64,000 bases of DNA from Prevotella sp. (GTDB taxonomy: Bacteria; Bacteroidota; Bacteroidia; Bacteroidales; Bacteroidaceae): contig JAILPA010000188.1 in assembly GCA_024690505.1 (NCBI GenBank), positions 1-64,000 of the forward strand. The letters are read 5' to 3'. This document shows, piece after piece, positions 48,031 to 56,975 of the stretch (position 1 is the stretch's first letter; each line of letters begins with the position of its first letter). The notes under the pieces were generated by a model. The model saw only the letters and a list, made by a program, of their open reading frames with translations. It was not told the DNA's origin and searched no databases. Both the position numbers and the translations under genes were made by a program.

Positions 48031-48969
48031 TCAATCGGGTATCAGGAAGTTCACCACTTCCTGCTCTACGGTGATGTTGTAGGCCCCCACTGGTGTGGGT
48101 ATAAGGCGGCCGTCGATGCCCACCAGTGCCTTTTTCGCTTCGTCTACTTCAAGCAGTCTAGTACGGTAGGGATGCACCGACCGGTGGTTAAGGAAACGTC
48201 CGCTGATAAGTAGCCAGAGGCCGCTGAACAGTTGCAGCACCTGGGGGTCGTAGACTACGGTGACGTCGAGCATCCCGTTATAGGGGACGGCACTGGGAGT
48301 CTGCCCGTATCCATGAGCATTGCCCACACAGAGTGTCATCACCCGGCGGTCGATCACCTCGCTGTTCACCCTCAGCCTCATCTTGTAGTCCTTGCGATGG
48401 AATATCTTCAATATGACCGACGATATGAATGACAGCGTACGCGACCAGAGCACGCGGCGTGTCTGTTGGCGCAGGTTCATAATGTCGGCCGTGGTACCTA
48501 TATTCACGCAATTCAGGAAATAGCGCTGCTGCTGTTGTCCCTGCTTGTCGGTGTAGTGCAGGCATCCCAGGTCGACGCTACGTATGCGTCCATGAGTGAG
48601 CCACTCCACGGTCTGGCTGTCATCGGCCTCGTTGAAGCCCCAGAATCGTGCGAAGTCGTTCAGCGATCCATTGGGCACCACCCCCAGGTTCACCTGGCGG
48701 CGCACGCTGCTCTCCTCGCGCATGAGGCAGTTCACGGCATCGTTCAGTGCCGAGTCGCCCCCCACGACGATGATAGTCTTGTAGCCGTTTCGTATGAGCA
48801 TGGTCACGAGGCGTTCCACGCTGTCGCTGGCCTCGCTCTGCACGAAGTCGTAGTGCACACCCCGCTGGTCAAGCTCTTTCTGTAGTCTTTCCCAGCGTTT
48901 ACGCTTGCTCCTGATGCCATTACGCGGACAATAGAGGATGCCCCACCTCTGAGTATCTGTTGCGTTCAT
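48031..48969 (-). CDS. Diacylglycerol/lipid kinase family protein
   Basis: 312 aa; TIIVVGGDSALNDAVNCLM; GVVPNGSLNDFARFWGF. Confidence 0.88.
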   Translation of the reverse strand: MNATDTQRWGILYCPRNGIRSKRKRWERLQKELDQRGVHYDFVQSEASDSVERLVTMLIRNGYKTIIVVGGDSALNDAVNCLMREESSVRRQVNLGVVPNGSLNDFARFWGFNEADDSQTVEWLTHGRIRSVDLGCLHYTDKQGQQQQRYFLNCVNIGTTADIMNLRQQTRRVLWSRTLSFISSVILKIFHRKDYKMRLRVNSEVIDRRVMTLCVGNAHGYGQTPSAVPYNGMLDVTVVYDPQVLQLFSGLWLLISGRFLNHRSVHPYRTRLLEVDEAKKALVGIDGRLIPTPVGAYNITVEQEVVNFLIPD

Positions 48970-49910
48970 ATCCTTTCTGTTCTCTTATCAAGCAGCTGCA
49001 TAATCGCTTTCACCTTCTCCTCCATGGGCAGGGTGGCATCGATCCAGTTGATGGTAAATCCTCGGCGCTCCATTCCCCTGAACCACGTCATCTGCCTCTT
49101 AGCAAACTGGTGGATGGAAATCTCAAGACGGGAGAACATTTCGTCGTAGGTGGTCTTCCCCACAAGATACTCTGTGACGAACTTATACTCCAATCCGTAG
49201 TAGATGAGGTCTTCGGCGGGGATGCCCTCGGCCAGCAAGCTGCGCACCTCGTCAATCATTCCAGCTTCGAGGCGGGCTTTCAGGCGGCTGGTGATCTTTT
49301 CACGTCGCAAGTCACGGTCGATGTTGACGCCAATGATGAGCGACTCCACAGGCGGGAGCTCGCGGAGTGGCACCGGATGCTCCAGATTGTAGGTCTCAAT
49401 CTCGATGGCACGTATGGCCCGCTGACAGGAGTCGACGTCGGTGGTGTTGTGCATGGTTGAGCCCGTCTTTGCCTTCAGTTGTTTCAGCATGTCAGTCAGC
49501 TCAGCCAGCGACTTGCCTTCCAGCCGGTCGCGCAATGGCTGGTTCTGGGGCACAGGCGACAGGTGGTAGCCCTTCAGCACGGCCTCGATATAGAGTCCCG
49601 TCCCCCCACAAAGGATAGGCGCAGCTCCCCTTCTGAGAATATCCTGATAGGCATCGCAGAAGTCCTGCTGATACTGAAACAGGTTGTACTTCGTGCCCGG
49701 TTCGCAGATGTCGATGAGATGATAGGGGATGTCGACGGGCAAACCGTCGACCACAATATGGTAGTCCTCCAGGTCTTTGCCCGTGCCGATGTCCATGCGC
49801 CGGTACACCTGACGCGAGTCGGCAGAGATAATTTCTCCACCAATCTCAGCAGCCAGATGAACCGCCAGTGGCGTCTTTCCCGAAGCGGTAGGCCCCAGTA
49901 TTGTGATCAT
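48966..49910 (-). CDS. miaA: tRNA dimethylallyltransferase
   Basis: ILGPTASGKTPLAVHLAAEIGGEIISADSRQVYRRMDIGTGK; 4-bp overlap with the lipid kinase gene. Confidence 0.95.
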   Translation of the reverse strand: MITILGPTASGKTPLAVHLAAEIGGEIISADSRQVYRRMDIGTGKDLEDYHIVVDGLPVDIPYHLIDICEPGTKYNLFQYQQDFCDAYQDILRRGAAPILCGGTGLYIEAVLKGYHLSPVPQNQPLRDRLEGKSLAELTDMLKQLKAKTGSTMHNTTDVDSCQRAIRAIEIETYNLEHPVPLRELPPVESLIIGVNIDRDLRREKITSRLKARLEAGMIDEVRSLLAEGIPAEDLIYYGLEYKFVTEYLVGKTTYDEMFSRLEISIHQFAKRQMTWFRGMERRGFTINWIDATLPMEEKVKAIMQLLDKRTERI

Positions 49911-49920
49911 TTCCTCCTAC

Positions 49921-51414
49921 TTACTGTTCTTCGATATTATTAAACCACGCGTTGATTTCATTGCCTTCGGGCACCTGATTGAGGTAGGCTTCTCCTTCCT
50001 CCGTGGAGATGTCCTCGTCGTTGAGTGAACATCCGTCGATGCGGCCCTCCACTTGCAGCACATTGAGTTTCCAGAGGCGCTCGCCGTTCTTGAAGGCATG
50101 TATTTCCTGCTGCCACGAAGGCCCGCCGGCCGGTCCTGCCAGCTTGAGGTAGTAGACGCCGTCTTTCTCGCACCTTGTGGGGCGGAATTTGACATTCTCG
50201 ACTGCTATCAGCTTAAACTCGCCATCATCGCGGATGAAGAAGGCGCCGTTCTGCTCGTCCTTGTCGCGCAGCCATATCCACTCGTTCTCGTAGTCGATGT
50301 AGCAGTGGGCCCACTTGGTGAACTTCACGTCATCATCACCCATCTCGCTGTCGTGGTACATCTTCTCCATCTTGGCGATGTCCGACTTCCACACGGGCGT
50401 TTCCTCGTCCACCATCCAGTGGTAGGTCTCGTAGGTCAGGCATTCCAGTTGGTCATCGCGTACATAGATCATTCCTACAGCCACGCTCTCAGGGGCATAT
50501 CTGCGATAGCAGAGCTCAATTCCCTGAGGGCCCTCGAAGGCGGCCATCACGTTGCAGCCCACATACTCGCCATCGTCCTCGGCATTCCAGGATGCTCCCC
50601 ACTGTGGGTCGTAGTAGCCAATCTCCTCATTGACGAGCACCTCATCGCCTTTGACAAACACATCGAGTGCCAGCGAAGACTTGCGGTCGGGGTCGTATTT
50701 ATCCTGGGGTGCATTCTTATATTCTCCTTCGAACTGCAGTTTGCCCCACACACCGTCGGTGCCAATGGTGCAAAGGGTCTTTGAACTTTGCACCTTCATG
50801 CCATACTTCTGCTCCAGCTTCTTCACGACAGCCTGTGGCAGCGGCTCGGGGTTATCCCATTCCGACTCGACCTCCTTGACGTCGAGACGTTTGTGCGACT
50901 CCAGATAGCTCTCCGTGACAATGATACTGAGGTTGGGGGTGTTGAAGTCCTTATCGCGGTCCGCAAAAGCGTAGCGGGCACAGAGCGACGGGATGTCCTC
51001 TCGTCCGTGAATCTCGCCAATGCTGGGGGTATTGCCGTCGGGGTCTTTCAGCACCTCGTCGACAAACTTCACCTTGACCGTACCGTCAGCCGTAAGGAGT
51101 TCAGTGTAGCTGGCGGCATTGCTGCGGAACGACTCCTGCAGCGCCCAGCTCTTGTGGCTTTCCTCGTACCAGTCGGCATTATCTTCCGTCTTTTCGGGTT
51201 CCTCAATGGCCGCCCAATAGAGCATGAGCATGTATTCGCTGTCCTCAGAAGACATGATAAACATGGGCAGGGGAGCGTCGTTCTCATTGGAAGCGTCAGC
51301 GGTATCCTTTGCCGAGGTTGCTTTGCTTCCACAGGCACAAATCAAAGTGCACAACGCCATGGCCAACAGCATAGTAGCCATACGGCTGGCGACAAAATGC
51401 TTGAAATTCTTCAT
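49921..51414 (-). CDS. Hypothetical lipoprotein
   Basis: 497 aa; lipobox LICAC. Confidence 0.7.
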   Translation of the reverse strand: MKNFKHFVASRMATMLLAMALCTLICACGSKATSAKDTADASNENDAPLPMFIMSSEDSEYMLMLYWAAIEEPEKTEDNADWYEESHKSWALQESFRSNAASYTELLTADGTVKVKFVDEVLKDPDGNTPSIGEIHGREDIPSLCARYAFADRDKDFNTPNLSIIVTESYLESHKRLDVKEVESEWDNPEPLPQAVVKKLEQKYGMKVQSSKTLCTIGTDGVWGKLQFEGEYKNAPQDKYDPDRKSSLALDVFVKGDEVLVNEEIGYYDPQWGASWNAEDDGEYVGCNVMAAFEGPQGIELCYRRYAPESVAVGMIYVRDDQLECLTYETYHWMVDEETPVWKSDIAKMEKMYHDSEMGDDDVKFTKWAHCYIDYENEWIWLRDKDEQNGAFFIRDDGEFKLIAVENVKFRPTRCEKDGVYYLKLAGPAGGPSWQQEIHAFKNGERLWKLNVLQVEGRIDGCSLNDEDISTEEGEAYLNQVPEGNEINAWFNNIEEQ

Positions 51415-51504
51415 CGGTTAATTCTCATTTTAGGTTCATCTTCAGGTTCACCGTCATCTTGGGCGATACAAAGGTAGCGATTATTCCCGAAACCACAAAG
51501 AAAA

Positions 51505-51528
51505 AGGCAAGGATTTTTGTCCTTGCCT
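51505..51528 (-). terminator. Terminator downstream of gapA (minus-strand reading)
   Basis: AGGCAAGGA/TCCTTGCCT stem followed on the minus strand by a T-run. Confidence 0.75.
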
Positions 51529-51632
51529 CTTTATTTGTTGTACTGACGTTGCTTCGATTATTTCAGTTGACTTCGTCGACCCAAACACTCGACTTGGCAA
51601 ACTGAAAGCGAGCTTTCGTCTGCTCTCGCTGC

Positions 51633-52658
51633 TTATTTGAGCTCGGCGAGGTACTTGATGGTGCGAACCATCTGAGAAGTGTAAGAGTTCTCATTGTCGT
51701 ACCAGGCAACCACCTGAACGAGCGAGTTGCCGTCGCCAATCTTAGAAACCATGGTCTGGTTAGCGTCGAAGAGCGAACCGAACTTCATGCCGATGATGTC
51801 GCTCGAAACGAGCTTCTCCTCGGTGTAGCCGAAGCTCTCGTTGGTAGCAGCCTTCATGGCAGCGTTGATGCCCTCAACAGTCACCTCACCCTTCACAACA
51901 GCGTGCAGGATAGTGGTAGAACCAGTGGGAGTGGGAACGCGCTGTGCAGCACCGATGAGCTTACCGTTCAGCTCGGGGATGACGAGGCCGATAGCCTTGG
52001 CAGCACCTGTTGAGTTGGGAACGATGTTCTGGGCACCGGCACGGGCGCGCTGAACATCACCCTTACGCTGAGGACCGTCGAGGATCATCTGGTCGCCAGT
52101 GTAGGCGTGAACGGTGGTCATGATACCGCTCTGGATGGGAGCGAAATCGTTCAGAGCCTTGGTCATGGGAGCCAGGCAGTTGGTGGTGCAAGAAGCAGCC
52201 GAGATAACGGTGTCGGCAGGAGTCAGAGTCTTGTGGTTCACATTGTAAACGATGGTGGGCAGGTCGTTGCCGGCGGGAGCAGAGATAACAACCTTCTTGG
52301 CACCAGCAGTCAGGTGAGCAGAAGCCTTCTCCTTAGAAGTATAGAAACCTGTGCACTCCAGAACAACGTCTACGTCCAGCTTGCCCCAAGGCAGCTCAGC
52401 AGCGTTAGGAATAGCGTAGATAGTGATCTTCTTTCCATCAACAACGATGAAGTCCTCACCAGCCTCTACAGTGTGCTTGTTCTCACCGAACTTGCCACAG
52501 AAACCACCCTGAGCGGTGTCGTACTTCAGCAGGTGAGCCAGCATCTTAGGACTGGTTAAGTCGTTGATAGCTACTACTTCATAACCTTCAGCCTCGAACA
52601 TCTGACGGAATGCGAGGCGACCAATACGGCCGAAACCGTTAATTGCAACTTTTGTCAT
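51633..52658 (-). CDS. gapA: Glyceraldehyde-3-phosphate dehydrogenase, type I
   Basis: [55 protein letters not shown]. Confidence 0.97.
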   Translation of the reverse strand: MTKVAINGFGRIGRLAFRQMFEAEGYEVVAINDLTSPKMLAHLLKYDTAQGGFCGKFGENKHTVEAGEDFIVVDGKKITIYAIPNAAELPWGKLDVDVVLECTGFYTSKEKASAHLTAGAKKVVISAPAGNDLPTIVYNVNHKTLTPADTVISAASCTTNCLAPMTKALNDFAPIQSGIMTTVHAYTGDQMILDGPQRKGDVQRARAGAQNIVPNSTGAAKAIGLVIPELNGKLIGAAQRVPTPTGSTTILHAVVKGEVTVEGINAAMKAATNESFGYTEEKLVSSDIIGMKFGSLFDANQTMVSKIGDGNSLVQVVAWYDNENSYTSQMVRTIKYLAELK

Positions 52659-52944
52659 TTTCTTTATTAATTAAAAGGGTTATAATAATCTTTTTACTTT
52701 TTCCGTGCGCAAAGGTACGAAAAAAATCTCATACGGCAAGACTTTGGCTCTCTTAATAAACAATAAAAATGCATGTTAGGCCCAAAATTGGCCACAAAGA
52801 GCGCACACTTCAAGCCAGATTGCAAATTACAGATTGCAAAACAAAGTCATACTACTACCGCCGTAAAGGTTTCACCTTTGCGGACGACGGAGAGAAGAAG
52901 GAAAAAAAATTGGGAAAAAATTGCGAAATTAAAAAATAAATCAC

Positions 52945-53182
52945 TACTTTTGCAGCAAACTTTTCGTAAAAACGAAAGCAGATATGAATAATAACAATAC
53001 AGCCCCCACCCCCAGCCCCTCCCATTAAAGGGAGAGGAGACTCGCTGTAGCCTGCCGCACTCCCCTCCCTTCAAGGGGAAAGGCTACGGGTAGGCGAGCT
53101 TGCTCGGGCGTTCGACCTCTGGTCGCTTGCTACCGAAGGGACGCAAGGATGGGGCTGGGGGTTGTAAGCCTAGTTATATAGA
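52945..53182 (+). repeat. Promoter-leader repeat, copy 1 (upstream of mscL)
   Basis: TACTTTTGCAGCAAACTTTTCG...ATGAATAATAACAATACAGCCCC...AAGGGGAAAGGCTACGGGTAGGCGAGCTTGCTCGGG shared with 54801-55005. Confidence 0.85.
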
Positions 53183-53231
53183 AGGTAGAATGCTATTTTT
53201 ACAACAACACTAAAGATTCAAGACTAGGGGA

Positions 53232-53669
53232 TTTATTAAAGAATTCAAGGAGTTTGCCATGAAAGGCAACGTGATGGACATGGCCGTTGGTGTCATCATC
53301 GGCGGTGCGTTTGGAAAAATTGTCAGCTCGCTGGTCGACGACATCCTGATGCCGTTGGTAGGTAAAGTACTGGGCAATACCGACTTCACAAACCTGTATT
53401 GCGTATTGGCCCAGCCCGAGGGTGGCGACCTGCCCGAAGGCACGGCTCTCGCAGCCGCACGCGAGGCTGGTGCATCGGTGTTCGCCTACGGTGCCTTCAT
53501 CCAGAACGTGGTTGACTTCCTCATCATTGCATTCTGCATCTTCCTCATGCTGAAGGGCATCAACAAGCTGAACCGCAAGAAGGAAGAGGCTCCTGCTCCC
53601 GAGGCTCCTAAGGGTCCCACCCAGGAAGAGTTGCTGACCGAGATTCGCGACCTGCTGAAGCAGAAGTAA
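53232..53669 (+). CDS. mscL: Large-conductance mechanosensitive channel MscL; first ATG at 53259, conserved coding extends upstream without an ATG
   Basis: [42 protein letters not shown] in frame; the conserved N-terminal helix precedes the first ATG. Confidence 0.9.
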   Translation, partial: FIKEFKEFAMKGNVMDMAVGVIIGGAFGKIVSSLVDDILMPLVGKVLGNTDFTNLYCVLAQPEGGDLPEGTALAAAREAGASVFAYGAFIQNVVDFLIIAFCIFLMLKGINKLNRKKEEAPAPEAPKGPTQEELLTEIRDLLKQK

Positions 53670-53707
53670 CAAGCGGAGGGCATTCTGCAAAAGAATGTCA
53701 AGACTGC

Positions 53708-53754
53708 GGGCAGCGACGCTGGTTTTCATACCGACGTCGCTGCCCTGCTTTTTG
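53708..53754 (+). terminator. Terminator downstream of mscL
   Basis: GGGCAGCGACG/CGTCGCTGCCC 11-bp stem followed by a T-rich stretch. Confidence 0.85.
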
Positions 53755-53793
53755 CTGTTGCGACAACAAGATTTATGATTGACAATAGAAGAG

Positions 53794-53958
53794 TGTAAGA
53801 AAAATTCTAATATACAAAAAAGGGCCTTGTAACAGGGATTTTGGAAAAGCACCGCTTTGAAGGTGGAAAAGGACAGCTTTTTGCCCCTCAAAGCTGTCCT
53901 TTTCCACCTTCAAAGCGGTGCTTCCCTTTTTACAAACATTTCCATGTAAAGAAAATTC
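53794..53958 (+). repeat. 165-bp modular intergenic element, copy C, with a 34-bp perfect stem
   Basis: 53847-53880 pairs perfectly with 53890-53923 (9-nt loop); flanking TGTAARRAAAATTC direct repeats. Confidence 0.9.
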
Positions 53959-53994
53959 ACAACCCACCCGGTCTTGAAAGATTCATTTGATGCA

Positions 53995-54711
53995 TCAGTC
54001 AACCGGGCTCCAGCTGCTGATGATCAGCAGCGAGAAATAGGGCACACTGCGTTGACAGACGACAGCAGGATCAGTGGTATGGAACTGGCTGCTAGTGCCG
54101 ATGTTCTCGAAGTAGTGGCAGAGGAGGTCGCGATGGCTCTGCAGAAAGGCTTTTACCACGTCCTGACACTGCGACAACTTCATAACGACCACGGTGTGTG
54201 ACTCGCGCAACAGACGGTCGAGCTCTTCGGCCGACTGCACTATGGGGACGACGAGCAATCGTTCGCGACGGCTCACCAGCGACAGGCTGGCCTCGGCTGC
54301 TGCGGCAATGAACGAGGTGATGCCTGGCAACTGGACAACGGGAACCTTTTGGGCCTGTAGACGCTCCAAAACGTAGTGGATGGAGGCATAGATGCTGATG
54401 TCGCCCTCCACAGCAACGGCCACCTGCCGGCCTTCGTGGTAGAGTTGTATGAGCTCTGCGCACATGGCATCGTAGGCTGACAATGCCTTCCGCCGGTCGC
54501 GCTCCATAGGCACAGGAAACAGCCTCAGCTCAGCGGGAATGGCCCAATAGCCCAAAATATCGGCGGCACGCGAGGTCATGGTGCCATCGGCAGATGCTGT
54601 GCCAGGAACGACAACGACGTCGGATGACTTGAGCTGTCGCAAGGCCTTGACCGTCAGCAACTCGGGGTCGCCCGGCCCTAAGGATATGAAGGTGATGGGA
54701 TGATGTGTCAT
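53995..54711 (-). CDS. Precorrin-2 C20-methyltransferase-like (tetrapyrrole methylase)
   Basis: ITFISLGPGDPELLTVKALRQLKSSDVVVVPG; VAVAVEGDISIYASIHYV; VQLPGITSFIAAAA. Confidence 0.85.
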   Translation of the reverse strand: MTHHPITFISLGPGDPELLTVKALRQLKSSDVVVVPGTASADGTMTSRAADILGYWAIPAELRLFPVPMERDRRKALSAYDAMCAELIQLYHEGRQVAVAVEGDISIYASIHYVLERLQAQKVPVVQLPGITSFIAAAAEASLSLVSRRERLLVVPIVQSAEELDRLLRESHTVVVMKLSQCQDVVKAFLQSHRDLLCHYFENIGTSSQFHTTDPAVVCQRSVPYFSLLIISSWSPVD

Positions 54712-54800
54712 AGAGAGGGAGAAATAACTTTTCTGTCTGCAAAGATACGGCTTTTATTTGAAAACAACGCGAAAAATGATGCATTTCCCCAAAAAATGAT

Positions 54801-55005
54801 TACTTTTGCAGCAAACTTTTCGAAACGACGAAAGTAGACATGAATGATAACAATGCAGCCCCACCCCCAGCCCCTCCCCTTGAAGGGAGGGAAGAACGGC
54901 AGGCTTCAGCGAGTCTCCCCACCCTTCAAGGGGAAAGGCTACGGGTAGGCGAGCTTGCTCGGGAATGGGGCTGGGCTGGGGGGATCTGTAACTCTAGTGA
55001 TATAG
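54801..55005 (+). repeat. Promoter-leader repeat, copy 2 (upstream of mnmA)
   Basis: Same sequence family as 52945-53182. Confidence 0.85.
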
Positions 55006-55027
55006 AAGACAAAACGAAAAAACAGCG

Positions 55028-56164
55028 ATGATGATACGAAAAGAGGAATTGGAAGGGAAGCGGATAGCAGTGCTGCTCAGCGGCGGTGTCGACAGCTCGG
55101 TGGTGGTCTATGAGCTGGCACGGCTGGGACTGCATCCTGATTGTTTCTACATAAAGATTGGAGCCGATGAGAATGACGAGTGGGACTGCTCCATGGAGGA
55201 AGACATGGAGATGGCAACGGCAGTGGCAGCTAAGTACGGGTGCCGGCTGGAGGTGGTGGACTGCCACCGCGAATACTGGGATCAGGTGACCGCCTATACT
55301 ATGAATAAGGTACGCACAGGAGAGACGCCCAACCCCGACGTGATGTGCAACCGGCTCATCAAGTTCGGGGCATTCAACGAGAAGCGGGGCCACGACTACG
55401 ACCTCATTGCCACCGGGCACTACGCTCAGACGGAATTCTCGCCCCACCCCTCCGAAGAAGCGCAGAATTCCCTGGGACAAGAGAGACTGAAATGGCTCTG
55501 CACCGCACCCGACCCTGTGAAGGATCAGACGGATTTCCTGGCACAGATAGAGGGATGGCAGCTGCAGAAAGCCATCTTCCCCATCGGGCACTACATGAAG
55601 GACGAGGTGCGGCAAGTGGCAGAGCACGAGCACTTGGTAAGCGCCAAGCGGAAAGACTCGCAGGGCATCTGCTTCTTAGGAAAAATCAACTATAACGAGT
55701 ACGTGCGGCGTTTCCTGGGTGAACTGCCAGGTGACGTAGTGGAGCTGGAGACAGGACGCATCATAGGCCATCATCGCGGCCACTGGTTCCACACCATAGG
55801 CCAACGTAAGGGTATGGGGCTGGGCGGCGGTCCCTGGTTCGTTGTCAGGAAAGACGTGAATCAGAACATTCTTTATGTATCACATGGCTACGACCCGCAA
55901 TCGGCCTATAAGCAGCATTTCCCCATCCATGCCTTCCATAGCCTCAACGGCGTGCTGCCTCCCGAGCGCATCACGCTGAAGATACGCCACACGCCCGAAT
56001 ATCTGCCCGCCAGCCTTGAGCCAACCGGCGACGGCTGCTACACGGTACATGCCGACGCACCCATCCACGGCGTAGCACCCGGCCAGTTCTGCGTGGTCTA
56101 CGACGAGCAGCACCACCGCTGCTACGGCTCGGGCGAGATTAGCATAGATACTTTACTCGCGTAG
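55028..56164 (+). CDS. mnmA: tRNA-specific 2-thiouridylase MnmA
   Basis: RIAVLLSGGVDSSVVVYEL; TPNPDVMCNRLIKFGAF; GKINYNEYVRRFL. Confidence 0.93.
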   Translation: MMIRKEELEGKRIAVLLSGGVDSSVVVYELARLGLHPDCFYIKIGADENDEWDCSMEEDMEMATAVAAKYGCRLEVVDCHREYWDQVTAYTMNKVRTGETPNPDVMCNRLIKFGAFNEKRGHDYDLIATGHYAQTEFSPHPSEEAQNSLGQERLKWLCTAPDPVKDQTDFLAQIEGWQLQKAIFPIGHYMKDEVRQVAEHEHLVSAKRKDSQGICFLGKINYNEYVRRFLGELPGDVVELETGRIIGHHRGHWFHTIGQRKGMGLGGGPWFVVRKDVNQNILYVSHGYDPQSAYKQHFPIHAFHSLNGVLPPERITLKIRHTPEYLPASLEPTGDGCYTVHADAPIHGVAPGQFCVVYDEQHHRCYGSGEISIDTLLA

Positions 56165-56257
56165 GCTTATAATCTCGTCTGATTCATAGATCCATATCAA
56201 GCAGCTTACCCATTTGTTATGCAATGCGGTGTTGCAATACCATCATCATATTAGTAG

Positions 56258-56303
56258 AAGTCCAAAAGTGGCGTGCAGATACGTGTACGACACATTTGGA
56301 CTT
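56258..56303. terminator. Bidirectional terminator-like hairpin between convergent genes
   Basis: AAGTCCAAAAGTG pairs with CACATTTGGACTT with one mismatch. Confidence 0.65.
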
Positions 56304-56362
56304 TTCGGTAAATAATTATCCAAGTTACAAGTTTATGGTGATGACACCATTATACGGTAGCG

Positions 56363-56974
56363 CTACTGGAAAATCTTGAACTCATAGCCCTGCTCCTTGA
56401 GCCACTCCAAACTCTGTGGCAGGGCTGTGCGCAGCTTGTCGATGGCCTTCAGCGAGTCGTGGAAGGTGATGATGGAGCCCGGGCGGGCATAGCGTTTCAC
56501 GTTGTTGACGATGTCGTCGGCAGTCATCCACTTCGAGTAGTCGCGGGTGACGAGATCCCACATCACCACTTTATATTTACGCGAGAGCCATGCATACTGC
56601 GACAGGCGCATCCACCCATGGGGCGGACGCATGTAGCGGCTGCGGATGTAGGCATTGGCCTTCTCCACATTATACATGTATTGCTTGATGGTGTGGCTGA
56701 AGCCACCAATGTGGTTGTGGGTGTGGTTGCCCACCTGATGCCCTTCGGCCTTGATGCGTTCAAAAAGCTCGGGATACTTGCGCACGTTGTCGCCCACCAT
56801 GAAGAAGGTGGCCTTGACGTCGAAGCGGCGCAAAGTGTCGAGGAGGAAAGGCGTAGATTCAGGAATGGGGCCGTCGTCGAACGTCAGGTAAACTGAACGT
56901 TCGCGACGGTCCATTCTCCATAAGGCTTTCGGGTAGAGCCAGCGGAGGTAAACGGCTGGTTGCTCGATAATCAC
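56363..56974 (-). CDS. Polysaccharide deacetylase family protein, probable GTG start
   Basis: VYLTFDDGPIPESTPFLLDTLRRFDVKATFFMVGDN; GHQVGNHTHNH; the ORF-track start overlaps the upstream gene, and GTG at 56974 lies just after its stop. Confidence 0.88.
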   Translation of the reverse strand: MIIEQPAVYLRWLYPKALWRMDRRERSVYLTFDDGPIPESTPFLLDTLRRFDVKATFFMVGDNVRKYPELFERIKAEGHQVGNHTHNHIGGFSHTIKQYMYNVEKANAYIRSRYMRPPHGWMRLSQYAWLSRKYKVVMWDLVTRDYSKWMTADDIVNNVKRYARPGSIITFHDSLKAIDKLRTALPQSLEWLKEQGYEFKIFQ

Positions 56975-56975
56975 G

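Noticed and set aside
53995-54711. Isolated cobI-like gene as part of a hidden cobalamin operon
   Set aside because: No other cobalamin genes or recognisable cobalamin riboswitch nearby; orphan placement alone is weak evidence.
55440-55500. SPHPSEEAQNSLGQERLKW segment in mnmA as a repeat insertion
   Set aside because: Only weak resemblance to the CCCCTCCGAAG repeats; a variable loop in MnmA is an adequate explanation.
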